Source: Pyrinomonadaceae bacterium
Lineage (GTDB): Bacteria > Acidobacteriota > Blastocatellia > Pyrinomonadales > Pyrinomonadaceae
Direction: 5' to 3'
Length of the DNA stretch: 64,000 nt
Assembly: GCA_025054715.1 (NCBI GenBank)
Contig: JANWYH010000011.1
Location: forward strand, 1-64,000
The notes under the pieces were generated by a model that saw nothing but the letters and a program-made list of their open reading frames with translations, was not told where the DNA came from and searched no databases. The position numbers and the translations under genes were made by a program. The first letter of the stretch is position 1. Each line of letters begins with the position of its first letter. Positions 18,649 through 26,995 of the stretch are shown in pieces.

Positions 18649-20778
18649 ATGCCACAAAGAAAATATTTGAAGGAATCTATAAAGGTTGGCGAAAGAGATT
18701 TAATAGTTGAAACCGGAAAGGTTGCTAAACAAGCAAACGGAGCCGTTGTAATTCGTTATGGTGAAACAATGGTTTTAGTCACTGCTGTAAGCGGTGAGAT
18801 GATACGGGAAGGTATAGATTTTTTCCCGTTGACAGTCGAATATCGTGAGTCAACATACGCCGCTGGAAGGATTCCTGGAAACTACTATAGACGTGAAGGC
18901 CGCCCAAATGAGAAAGAAACCTTGACAAGCCGTCTGATTGACCGTCCATGCCGTCCGCTTTTTCCTGAAGGATATAAGAATGAAGTTCAGATAATAGCAA
19001 CGGTGATTTCGGCTGACGATGAAAACGATCCAGATGTGATTGCAGTTACTGGAGCTTCCTGCGCCCTCTATTTCTCGGACATTCCTTTTTATCATCCAGT
19101 AGGGTGCGTTCGAGTAGGACTTATTGGTGACAAATATCTAATAAACCCCACTTATGAGCAACGCCGCGAGTCAGTTCTTGATTTGGTCGTTGCTGGAACC
19201 GAAGATGCCATCGTCATGGTCGAAGCTGAAGCAAAAGAAGTAAGCGAACGAATAATGGTCGAAGCGATGATGCTCGCTCATAAGGAAATAAAACGTATCT
19301 GTATATGGCAGAAAGAGCTTTTCAAAGTTTTAGGAATAACGAAAAAGGAAGTAGTAGCTCCGAAAATAGATGAAAAAATGCTTGGTGAGATAACTAGAAA
19401 GTATGAAGAAAGGTTGCGTCAAGCTTTGGATACTTCCAAGCAGGATAAACTAACCTCATACGCTGCAGTTGATGCCTTGAAGAGAGAAGCCATAGAGAGC
19501 TATCCTGAGGAGGATGTAGAAGCTAGGACGATGGCGAGTCGAGTCTTCAATTATTTGAAGGAAAAGATCTTTAGAGAAGATATTCTTGATCGTCGTCGCC
19601 GTCCCGATGGTCGAAGATTTAGTGAGATCCGACCAATTTCCTGCGAGGTTGGTTGGCTTCCACGAACACATGGTTCTGCTTTGTTTACAAGAGGAGAAAC
19701 TCAAGCGATTGTTACTACAACGCTTGGAACGAAAGAAGATGAGCAGTTTATAGATGACCTTGAAAAGGGTGAAGTAAGAAAGCGTTTCATGCTTCATTAC
19801 AATTTCCCGCCTTACTCAGTCGGAGAAGTTGGCAGAATCGGTAGTTCAAGTCGCAGGGAAATAGGGCATGGAAACCTAGCACGTAGAGCTTTAGAGGCAG
19901 TTCTTCCCGATGAAAAAGAGTTTCCTTATACGATCAGAGTTGTTTCTGAGATAACAGAGTCTAATGGTTCTAGTTCAATGGCTACTGTTTGCGGTGGTTC
20001 TTTGAGTTTGATGGATGCGGGTGTTCCGATTAAAAGAGCCGTTGCAGGCGTAGCAATGGGGCTTGTTATGGAAGGGAACCGTTACGCAATTCTTTCGGAC
20101 ATTGCCGGTGCCGAAGATCATTACGGCGATATGGATTTTAAGGTTGCAGGAACAACTGAAGGAATAACTGCGTTGCAGATGGACATAAAAATAAGCGGTG
20201 TGAATGCGACTATTCTACAAGAAGCACTTGAACAAGCAAGAAGAGGAAGGCTTCATATTTTAAATGTAATGTCTCAAACGATTAGCCAACCTCGCGCTGA
20301 TATTTCCAAGTATGCACCTCGAATTTTTACTATTCGCATTAATCCTGAAAAAATACGTGAGGTGATCGGTCCTGGCGGAAAGGTTATAAGGTCCATTATA
20401 GACGAGACCGGAGCAAAGATTGATATCGCAGATGATGGGACGGTCAACATAGCTACTTCCGATAAAGAATCAGCGAGAAGAGCCGCCGAGATGATTCGGG
20501 AAATTACTGCAGAAGTCGAAGTTGGAGAAGTTTATCGTGGTAAAGTCTTGAAGGTGGTTGATTTTGGTGCTTTTGTAGAAGTATTCCCTGGCGTGGCAGG
20601 GCTACTTCACATATCAGAGATTTCTGACAAAAGAATAAGAAATATCCGCGAAGAACTCAAAGAAGGACAGACCATTTTAGTTAAATGCATTGGAAAAGAA
20701 GACAACAAGATAAAGTTTTCTCGTAAAGCAGTTTTGAAGGAGGAAAGGGAAAAGCTGGAGGGTGTGCAAAGTAAATAA
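18649..20778 (+). CDS. pnp: Polyribonucleotide nucleotidyltransferase (PNPase)
   Basis: The 709-residue phosphorolytic 3'-5' exoribonuclease has two RNase PH domains. The first includes FFPLTVEYRESTYAAGRIPG; the second includes SEITESNGSSSMATVCGGSL and GDMDFKVAGTTEGITALQMD. They are followed by a KH domain (REVIGPGGKVIRSIIDETG) and an S1 domain (GKVLKVVDFGAFVEVFPG). It degrades mRNA in the cytoplasm, alone or in a degradosome. The rpsO-pnp arrangement is standard. Confidence 0.97.
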   Translation: MPQRKYLKESIKVGERDLIVETGKVAKQANGAVVIRYGETMVLVTAVSGEMIREGIDFFPLTVEYRESTYAAGRIPGNYYRREGRPNEKETLTSRLIDRPCRPLFPEGYKNEVQIIATVISADDENDPDVIAVTGASCALYFSDIPFYHPVGCVRVGLIGDKYLINPTYEQRRESVLDLVVAGTEDAIVMVEAEAKEVSERIMVEAMMLAHKEIKRICIWQKELFKVLGITKKEVVAPKIDEKMLGEITRKYEERLRQALDTSKQDKLTSYAAVDALKREAIESYPEEDVEARTMASRVFNYLKEKIFREDILDRRRRPDGRRFSEIRPISCEVGWLPRTHGSALFTRGETQAIVTTTLGTKEDEQFIDDLEKGEVRKRFMLHYNFPPYSVGEVGRIGSSSRREIGHGNLARRALEAVLPDEKEFPYTIRVVSEITESNGSSSMATVCGGSLSLMDAGVPIKRAVAGVAMGLVMEGNRYAILSDIAGAEDHYGDMDFKVAGTTEGITALQMDIKISGVNATILQEALEQARRGRLHILNVMSQTISQPRADISKYAPRIFTIRINPEKIREVIGPGGKVIRSIIDETGAKIDIADDGTVNIATSDKESARRAAEMIREITAEVEVGEVYRGKVLKVVDFGAFVEVFPGVAGLLHISEISDKRIRNIREELKEGQTILVKCIGKEDNKIKFSRKAVLKEEREKLEGVQSK

Positions 20779-20816
20779 AACGAGCGCGCGCTTTGAGGAA
20801 GAATAAAGAGGAGCTT

Positions 20817-20846
20817 TTGAAGTTGAGAGAAACGAAATTATAGAAT
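20817..20846 (+). promoter_or_regulatory. Possible sigma-70 promoter for the pseudouridine synthase gene
   Basis: TTGAAG at 20817-20822 and TAGAAT at 20841-20846 are separated by 18 bases, in the 86-base gap between pnp and the next gene. Transcription would begin near 20853, leaving a leader of about 12 bases before the GTG at 20865. This is a sequence match only. Confidence 0.4.
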
Positions 20847-20864
20847 ATCGACTTTAGTTATAAA

Positions 20865-21620
20865 GTGGCATTAGAGAGGCTACAAAAGTTAATAGCGCAA
20901 GCGGGCGTTGCTTCGCGGAGAAAAGCAGAGGAGCTTATACGAAGTGGTGCGGTCACCGTCAATGGAAAGACGGTTACTCAGCTCGGAACGAAAGCTGATC
21001 CGGAAATTGATCACATAAAAGTCAATGGTAAGCTTATAAATCCGAAATTAAAGAAAAGAAAAAACGTTTATTTGTTGTTGAATAAGCCGAAAGGAGTGCT
21101 TTCTAGCACTGCTGATCCACAAGGACGAAGACTTGTAGTTGACTTTGTGCCGCTTAAATACGGCAAAGTTTTCCCAGTTGGAAGGTTAGATTACAATACA
21201 GAAGGCTTAATTATTTTGACAAATGACGGTGAGTTAGCAAATCTAATTGCATCATCGAGGGTGATACCGAAAACTTATCGGGTCAAAGTTAAAGGTATTC
21301 CTCCTGAAAAAGCTATCGAGAGTTTAAGGCGCGGAATCCGTCTTGAAGACGGTTATAAGACTGCACCAGCGGAAATAAATTTAATAAAGACAACTGAAAA
21401 AAATGCTTGGTATGAAGTAATTCTTTACGAAGGGCACAATCATCAGATACGTAAGATGTTCGATGCGATTGGGCATTCGGTTGTGAAACTTCGTAGAACG
21501 AGAATAGGTCACCTGACGGATAAAGGTTTGTCGGTCGGAAAAGTAAGAGAGCTTTCGCCGGAGGAGGTTCAAAGATTTTTTGCTTTTTCAGCTGAAAAAT
21601 CAAAGAAAATGAAATATTGA
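20865..21620 (+). CDS. rRNA pseudouridine synthase, RsuA/RluB/RluE/RluF family
   Basis: An N-terminal S4 RNA-binding domain (LQKLIAQAGVASRRKAEELI) precedes the catalytic domain. The motif GRLDYNTEGLIILTNDGEL places the nucleophilic aspartate at D109, and the later EGHNHQIRKMFDAIGH is a family signature. It isomerises a uridine in rRNA, most like RluB (23S) by length (251 residues), but the exact target cannot be read from sequence. The start is GTG with no clear Shine-Dalgarno sequence. Confidence 0.9.
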   Translation: MALERLQKLIAQAGVASRRKAEELIRSGAVTVNGKTVTQLGTKADPEIDHIKVNGKLINPKLKKRKNVYLLLNKPKGVLSSTADPQGRRLVVDFVPLKYGKVFPVGRLDYNTEGLIILTNDGELANLIASSRVIPKTYRVKVKGIPPEKAIESLRRGIRLEDGYKTAPAEINLIKTTEKNAWYEVILYEGHNHQIRKMFDAIGHSVVKLRRTRIGHLTDKGLSVGKVRELSPEEVQRFFAFSAEKSKKMKY

Positions 21621-21691
21621 ACTTTTTCTCTGGATTTTCCCGTGCAAAAATTGTTAAATTATCAAAGACAATAAGTTATTTTGGGAAGAAA

Positions 21692-22012
21692 ATGAGCAAG
21701 AATACAGCTTATTGTTTGATTGTCGAAGGAAACTATTTCGATGAATCGGAAGCTGAACACGCTCTGCGTGATCCATTTATTGAGGAATGGGTTGAACAGA
21801 CCGGAAATTTCAAGATAGACAATTTTGATGAAATTTTAGTTGCTGAAGGGATTTCACTCGGTGAGCTTTCCGTTGAAATGATAGATGAAGGAATTTTTAG
21901 AATTACGGGAAACGGCAGAAGACCCTTAACATGGCATACAGCAAAGCAGCTTGCCGAAACTTTGGAAAGACAAGGAATGTTTGACGACATAAAGGTTGAA
22001 CCTGTAAGTTAG
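21692..22012 (+). CDS. Unrecognised acidic 106-residue protein
   Basis: I do not recognise this family. The ATG at 21692 follows GGGAAGAAA and gives a 106-residue, strongly acidic protein with no signal peptide or membrane segment. It starts SKNTAYCLIVEGNYFDESEA and has a middle segment rich in Asp/Glu and Ile. The C-terminal part RRPLTWHTAKQLAETLERQG looks helical. It is 3 bases before the macro-domain gene, so the two are very likely co-transcribed. A longer in-frame ATG at 21617 overlaps the previous gene and is less likely. Confidence 0.7.
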   Translation: MSKNTAYCLIVEGNYFDESEAEHALRDPFIEEWVEQTGNFKIDNFDEILVAEGISLGELSVEMIDEGIFRITGNGRRPLTWHTAKQLAETLERQGMFDDIKVEPVS

Positions 22013-22015
22013 CAA

Positions 22016-22564
22016 ATGACAAAGCAGTATTTAGCAGGACGCATCGTCGTTTCCGTAGGCGACATAACGCAAGAAGACACGGAAGCGATAGTAAATGCGG
22101 CGAATTCCTCGCTGATGGGTGGCGGTGGTGTAGATGGGGCTATACATCGAGCCGGGGGTCCCCTTATACTGGAGCAATGCAAGCTTATCCGGCAGACTTC
22201 TTATCCTGAAGGTTTGCCGACCGGAGAAGCTGTTGTCACCACAGGAGGAAATCTAAAGGCACGATGGGTTATTCATACTGTAGGGCCAATTTATGGAAGA
22301 CACGGTGGACGTGAAGCACAGCTTCTAGCTTCTTGCTATAAAAACTCTTTACGGCTCGCCGTTTCAAAAGGTATTAGAACAATTAGCTTTCCGTCAATTT
22401 CAACAGGCGCATACAGTTATCCAAAAGATGAAGCGGCGATTATCTCTTCCAAGGCAATTTTAGAATTTTTGTCTCAAGATGAAACAATCCAACTTATCCG
22501 AATGGTTTTCTTTTCCAAATCAGATGCAAAAATTTTCATAGAGAATCAAAAATTTGAGGCTTGA
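22016..22564 (+). CDS. Macro-domain protein, probable O-acetyl-ADP-ribose deacetylase/ADP-ribosyl hydrolase
   Basis: The 182-residue protein is a single macro domain. It has DITQEDTEAIVNAANSSLMG with the conserved Asn pair, GGGGVDGAIHRAGGP, and the phosphate-binding loop SFPSISTGAYSYPKDEA. Members of the YmdB/TM1266 group bind ADP-ribose and hydrolyse O-acetyl-ADP-ribose or protein-linked ADP-ribose. It lies in a tight run with the unknown 106-aa gene upstream and the phosphorylase 6 bases downstream. The substrate is not deducible. Confidence 0.9.
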   Translation: MTKQYLAGRIVVSVGDITQEDTEAIVNAANSSLMGGGGVDGAIHRAGGPLILEQCKLIRQTSYPEGLPTGEAVVTTGGNLKARWVIHTVGPIYGRHGGREAQLLASCYKNSLRLAVSKGIRTISFPSISTGAYSYPKDEAAIISSKAILEFLSQDETIQLIRMVFFSKSDAKIFIENQKFEA

Positions 22565-22570
22565 AGGAAG

Positions 22571-24736
22571 ATGAAACCCTTAACTGAAAAGCGCTTCTTA
22601 GACCTTTCTGAAGGTGTATTTTTACCCGAAAATCTAGCTTGTTTGGATGCTATCTCGAGCAATTTCTATTGGTCGTGGCATCGGGAAGGTGCCGAGCTTT
22701 TTCGTGATCTCGATCCATTTCTTTGGGAATCGGTCGAGCATAATCCTAGACAACTGCTTAAAAAGATTGACAGGTTTTTGCTTTGGCAGAAGGCAAGCGA
22801 TCCTGAGTATGTTGAGAGGGTTAGGAGATTTTTCGAGGAACAAGAGAAATACCTGGCCGAACCTTTACGTAGCTTCGGCAGAATAACACCACAAAATCCT
22901 GTAGCTTATTTTTGTGCAGAGTATGGAGTGCATAAGTCGCTACCTTTTTATTCGGGAGGACTCGGGATTTTGGCAGGTGATCACCTGAAATCAGCAAGTG
23001 ACATGAGTTTACCGCTAGTTGCAGTTGGGCTTCTATATCGCTTTGGTTACTTTAGGCAGAAGATAACTCATGACGGTTGGCAGGAAGAAAGATATGCTGA
23101 CGTTTTTGGTTTAGATTTGCCCATATCAAGAGTTACAAACGAGAAGAAAGAGCGCATCATTGTAAGCGTGCGTATAAGGCAGCGGGAGGTTTTTGCTCAA
23201 GCATGGCTTGTAAGAGTTGGGAAGGTTAGGCTTTATCTTCTTGATACAAACATACCGCAAAACAACGAAATAGATAGATATATCACGGGACATTTATACG
23301 GCGGTAATGGTGAGACCCGAATTGTTCAGGAGAAACTTTTGGGAATAGGCGGAGTTCGACTTTTGAAAGCTTTAGGCATTGAACCTGCTGTTTATCATCT
23401 TAACGAAGGTCATTCTGCTTTTTTAACGCTTGAGCTTGCAAGGCAATTTCTTCAAGAAAATTCGGATAAGACTTTTGATGATGCCGTTCAATATGTTCGC
23501 CAGAAATGTGTTTTTACAACTCACACGCCCGTAGCAGCTGGAAATGACGTTTTCCCACCAGAGCTTATTGACGCGTGTTTTGATAAGCAGTTTATTGATT
23601 CGTTAAAACTCGACAGGGAAAGCTTTTTAGCGTTAGGAAGGGTAAATCCTGAAGACAAAAACGAATGGTTTGGGATGACTCCTCTTGCCTTGAAGATGTG
23701 TGCTGTATCAAATGGTGTAAGTAAAAAGCATGGTGAGGTTTCGAGAAGATTATGGGTAAGGGTTTTCAAGAACGAAAAAGTTGAAGATGTGCCTATAACT
23801 TACATTACAAACGGGGTTCACCCTTTGACATGGATTGCACCTCAATTTCAAGCTCTCTATGAGCAATACATGGGGAAAAACTGGTATAAGCTACTCGATG
23901 AGCCTGAAAGATGGAAAGAAGCCGTGTCAAGCATTCCTGATGAGGAAATATGGAAGACGCATCTTTTACTGAAGAATCTGCTCATTTATTACATTCGCAG
24001 AAAGGTTTTCTCGAGTGATACAGGTAAATTTGAAACCATACATGAGCATTCCGATATAAAAGACTTTTTCTGTTCGGAGTATTTGACGATTGGATTTGCG
24101 AGGCGGGTCGTTGGTTATAAGCGTTGGACCCTAATTTTAAAGGATTTCGAGCGGTTTTTGAGAATAATTGATAATCCAATAAGACCCGTTCAGATTATTT
24201 TTGCCGGCAAGGCACATCCACAAGACAGAGAAGCAAAAATAATGCTTCAGAATTTAATAAGCCAAAATCAAAATCGCATTTGGTTAAAGCGTGCAGTTTT
24301 CATTGAAGATTATGACCAAGACATTGCTCGTTATTTGGTTCAAGGCACGGATGTTTGGCTGAATGTTCCGCGCCGACCGCTGGAAGCTTCTGGAACGAGC
24401 GGCCAAAAGGCAGCAATGAATGGAGTCTTAAACCTTTCGATACTTGATGGTTGGTGGATAGAAGGTTTTAACGGCGAAAATGGTTTCTCGATTGGAACAC
24501 TTGACGATCCGCAAGGGCTTTCAGACGAAGAGATTGACCATCAGGAATCGAATTCGCTTTATGAAATTTTAGAAAATCGAGTTGTTCCGCTTTTTTATGA
24601 AACGAACGAACATGGGATTCCGAAGACTTGGGTAGCAAAAATGAAAAATGCTATTCAAACTGTAACTCCTCAATTTTCAAGCTATCGAATGTTGAAAGAT
24701 TACATTGAAAAAGCCTACACAAGGTTTACTGATTGA
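22571..24736 (+). CDS. glgP: Alpha-glucan (glycogen) phosphorylase
   Basis: This 721-residue GT35 enzyme releases glucose-1-phosphate from alpha-1,4-glucans using pyridoxal phosphate. It begins with a DUF3417-type N-terminal domain (NLACLDAISSNFYWSWHREG) as in the short TIGR02094 subfamily. Next come AYFCAEYGVHKSLPFYSGGLG and the PLP region EASGTSGQKAAMNGVLN with K613 as the predicted Schiff-base lysine. Its stop overlaps the convergent TPR gene by 11 bases. No other glycogen genes are adjacent. Confidence 0.93.
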   Translation: MKPLTEKRFLDLSEGVFLPENLACLDAISSNFYWSWHREGAELFRDLDPFLWESVEHNPRQLLKKIDRFLLWQKASDPEYVERVRRFFEEQEKYLAEPLRSFGRITPQNPVAYFCAEYGVHKSLPFYSGGLGILAGDHLKSASDMSLPLVAVGLLYRFGYFRQKITHDGWQEERYADVFGLDLPISRVTNEKKERIIVSVRIRQREVFAQAWLVRVGKVRLYLLDTNIPQNNEIDRYITGHLYGGNGETRIVQEKLLGIGGVRLLKALGIEPAVYHLNEGHSAFLTLELARQFLQENSDKTFDDAVQYVRQKCVFTTHTPVAAGNDVFPPELIDACFDKQFIDSLKLDRESFLALGRVNPEDKNEWFGMTPLALKMCAVSNGVSKKHGEVSRRLWVRVFKNEKVEDVPITYITNGVHPLTWIAPQFQALYEQYMGKNWYKLLDEPERWKEAVSSIPDEEIWKTHLLLKNLLIYYIRRKVFSSDTGKFETIHEHSDIKDFFCSEYLTIGFARRVVGYKRWTLILKDFERFLRIIDNPIRPVQIIFAGKAHPQDREAKIMLQNLISQNQNRIWLKRAVFIEDYDQDIARYLVQGTDVWLNVPRRPLEASGTSGQKAAMNGVLNLSILDGWWIEGFNGENGFSIGTLDDPQGLSDEEIDHQESNSLYEILENRVVPLFYETNEHGIPKTWVAKMKNAIQTVTPQFSSYRMLKDYIEKAYTRFTD

Positions 24737-25385
24737 GTCCTTGCTTAAGGCGTTCAATTGCTGGATTTTTAGGATTGACCTTTTCTAGCTTTGCAAGGGT
24801 TTCTTTCAAACTTTGCTTGTCGCCTTTTTCAAGATAAGCAACGCATAAGTTTTGAAGGGTAGGCTCGTAATTCGGCTTTATTTGAAGCGCAATCTTGTAT
24901 TCTTGGATTGCTCGATCAAGGTCTTTTTGTTGACGTAGAAAGAAGGTTGTTGCATAGTCGGTGCGGACGTCAACATCGTTAGGATTTATCTGAAGAGCTT
25001 TCTCATACCATTTGGAAGCCTCTTCATATCTTTTTAATCCGTAATTGGAATTTCCCAAGCGAACTAAAGTTTGGTAGTCATCAGGCTTTAGTTTATGTGC
25101 AGCTTCGTAATACTTTATAGCTTCCTCGAATCGGTCTATTTGATAATACATGCTTGCGGCAGCAAATTGAGCTTCGAAGCTATCTGGCTCTTTTTTCGCT
25201 CTCTCGATTGCATCAATTACAATGGGCAAAGCTCCTGTGAGAGCTTGCCCATCGTTTTGTGTTGCCAAAGAAACTGCACGATTCATCGCACTACGATTAA
25301 GGCTATTTGCCAGAAAAAAACCACCAAAAAAGCCAATTATCAGGCCTGCAGAGGTAAACCAAATTATTTTGCTTCTACCTTTCAT
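24726..25385 (-). CDS. TPR-repeat membrane-anchored protein
   Basis: A 219-residue protein with an N-terminal membrane anchor (about residues 7-28, IIWFTSAGLIIGFFGGFFLA). About four tetratricopeptide repeats follow from residue 60 (for example FEEAIKYYEAAHKLKPDDYQ and YEEASKWYEKALQINPNDVD). It is the last gene of a ResB-CcsA-TPR run and overlaps the ccsA end by 4 bases. By position it could be a CcmH/CcmI-like helper in cytochrome c assembly, but TPR proteins are generic and this is inference. Confidence 0.85.
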   Translation of the reverse strand: MKGRSKIIWFTSAGLIIGFFGGFFLANSLNRSAMNRAVSLATQNDGQALTGALPIVIDAIERAKKEPDSFEAQFAAASMYYQIDRFEEAIKYYEAAHKLKPDDYQTLVRLGNSNYGLKRYEEASKWYEKALQINPNDVDVRTDYATTFFLRQQKDLDRAIQEYKIALQIKPNYEPTLQNLCVAYLEKGDKQSLKETLAKLEKVNPKNPAIERLKQGLNQ

Positions 25386-26995
25386 GCGTAACTATGTAGC
25401 CCCGGAAGTAAATAGCTTACGCCAAGATAGGTGAAAATTATAAGCAAGAAACCAATTATTGCAAAATAGGCAGAAGCCCTTCCTGTCCATCCTCTTGAAA
25501 TTCTTGTGTGCAGGAAGGCAGCATAAGTAAGCCATGCCACTAATGCTCCGGTTTCTTTTGAGTCGAAACCCCAAGGTCTTCCCCAAGACTCGTTAGCCCA
25601 TATAGCTCCTGTGATCAGCAACATCGCAAGCCCGGCAAAGGTGAGCCCTGCCGTCTTATACATCAAACCATCAAGTGTTTCAAGGCTTGGGAGCCTTTCG
25701 CGTAAATGTTCGGTCTTGAAGCTAAATAGTGCAACAAATCCGAGGGCTACGAGCGCAGTTATTAAACCCGCAAGTTCTACAGGGTTTGTGTTCAAGCTTA
25801 GATACATTTTTGATTTGTTTTCTTGCAGGAATTGCCTTCCCATTCTCTCGAATTGAAAAGGAGTGATTTGTGCAAATTCTTGAGCTGAAAGTTGTTGTCT
25901 TTCAGCGATGGCTTTCCCAGCAGTTATGTAACCGGCAGAATTTGCGGCAAGTTGTGCTTCTAGTTTTTCACCAACATTTTCCGTTGTTTTTATCCCGTAA
26001 ACTAAAAAGCCGATCGACAAGACGAGCGTAACTATGGATAGTCTTAAGAACCAGTGTCCTATTAGAGCAGCTTTTTCGATGTTTTTGTAGATGTAAGCTA
26101 AAAAGCTTGCAATCATTGCCAGGCAGAAAATCCCAGTCATTACGAGCAAAGGTCCAACGAAGGGAAGTTCTAGCCTAAAGGGTGTCAGGAAAGGCTTTGG
26201 TGAATTCGGTAGGAAAATACCTGCACGATAGACGAATTCTGTGAAAACAGAAAACTTGCTAACTGAGGCAATTACGCCAACAGTAAAAAGACCAACCCAA
26301 ATAGCCATTGCTTCCACTTTGACATTGTCCTTCAGAAGGTAGGCAACCGCAATCGCAAAGCAAACCAAAGCTATGCCGTAACTAATGCTTGCTACTCCGA
26401 CGTGGATCGGGCGCCAATAAGAGTCCAAAATAGGCATTAAGTTTGTGTATTCACCGCCAATAAAACGCGCAAGAGTTAGAATTATAGCAGCAAGCGGAAG
26501 ACTAAATGCAGCTAAACTCTGAACACTCGGACGTTTGATAATCAAAATGGTTGCAAGACCAGCACCGAAAGCAAAAGCAAGACTTAGATCGTATAGATTT
26601 GAAAAAGGAATATGGCGGAAAATCCATGGCGTTTCCATGTTTCCACTTGCTCTCAGCTGTGCTATCTCGAATTCATAGAGATTAACCCAACGAACAAGCC
26701 AGCTTGAAAGGTTAAAAAAGACTCCAAGAACCGCGCTAACGAAACTTATTTTTCGAGCTATCTCCGATGGGGCATACAAATCAGTAAGCTGCAAGACAGC
26801 CGCTAAAACGTAAAAGGCAAGAGCTATCATCATCAAAGCAGTGTCCGAAATAAAGCTCTGACCAATCTGAAGCCTTAAAAACAACATTAAGAATGCACCT
26901 ACGATCGCTAAAATAGCAGGAAGATAATAACTTACAAACTCCGATCTTTTATCCGTCGAAGTGGTTACGTTTTTCGCCGAAATCGCTTGTGACAT
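25382..26995 (-). CDS. ccsA: Cytochrome c biogenesis protein CcsA/ResC (System II)
   Basis: The 537-residue polytopic membrane protein has about ten to twelve hydrophobic segments. A tryptophan-rich haem-handling segment lies near the C terminus (SWGRPWGFDSKETGAL). With ResB it moves haem and attaches it to apocytochrome c outside the membrane. The motif differs from the usual WGxxWxWDPKE by a Phe for the second-last Trp. It is longer than typical CcsA (~320-390) because of an insert of ~100 residues around 330-420. AAAGGAG lies before the ATG, so the 47-base overlap with resB is real. Confidence 0.88.
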   Translation of the reverse strand: MSQAISAKNVTTSTDKRSEFVSYYLPAILAIVGAFLMLFLRLQIGQSFISDTALMMIALAFYVLAAVLQLTDLYAPSEIARKISFVSAVLGVFFNLSSWLVRWVNLYEFEIAQLRASGNMETPWIFRHIPFSNLYDLSLAFAFGAGLATILIIKRPSVQSLAAFSLPLAAIILTLARFIGGEYTNLMPILDSYWRPIHVGVASISYGIALVCFAIAVAYLLKDNVKVEAMAIWVGLFTVGVIASVSKFSVFTEFVYRAGIFLPNSPKPFLTPFRLELPFVGPLLVMTGIFCLAMIASFLAYIYKNIEKAALIGHWFLRLSIVTLVLSIGFLVYGIKTTENVGEKLEAQLAANSAGYITAGKAIAERQQLSAQEFAQITPFQFERMGRQFLQENKSKMYLSLNTNPVELAGLITALVALGFVALFSFKTEHLRERLPSLETLDGLMYKTAGLTFAGLAMLLITGAIWANESWGRPWGFDSKETGALVAWLTYAAFLHTRISRGWTGRASAYFAIIGFLLIIFTYLGVSYLLPGLHSYA

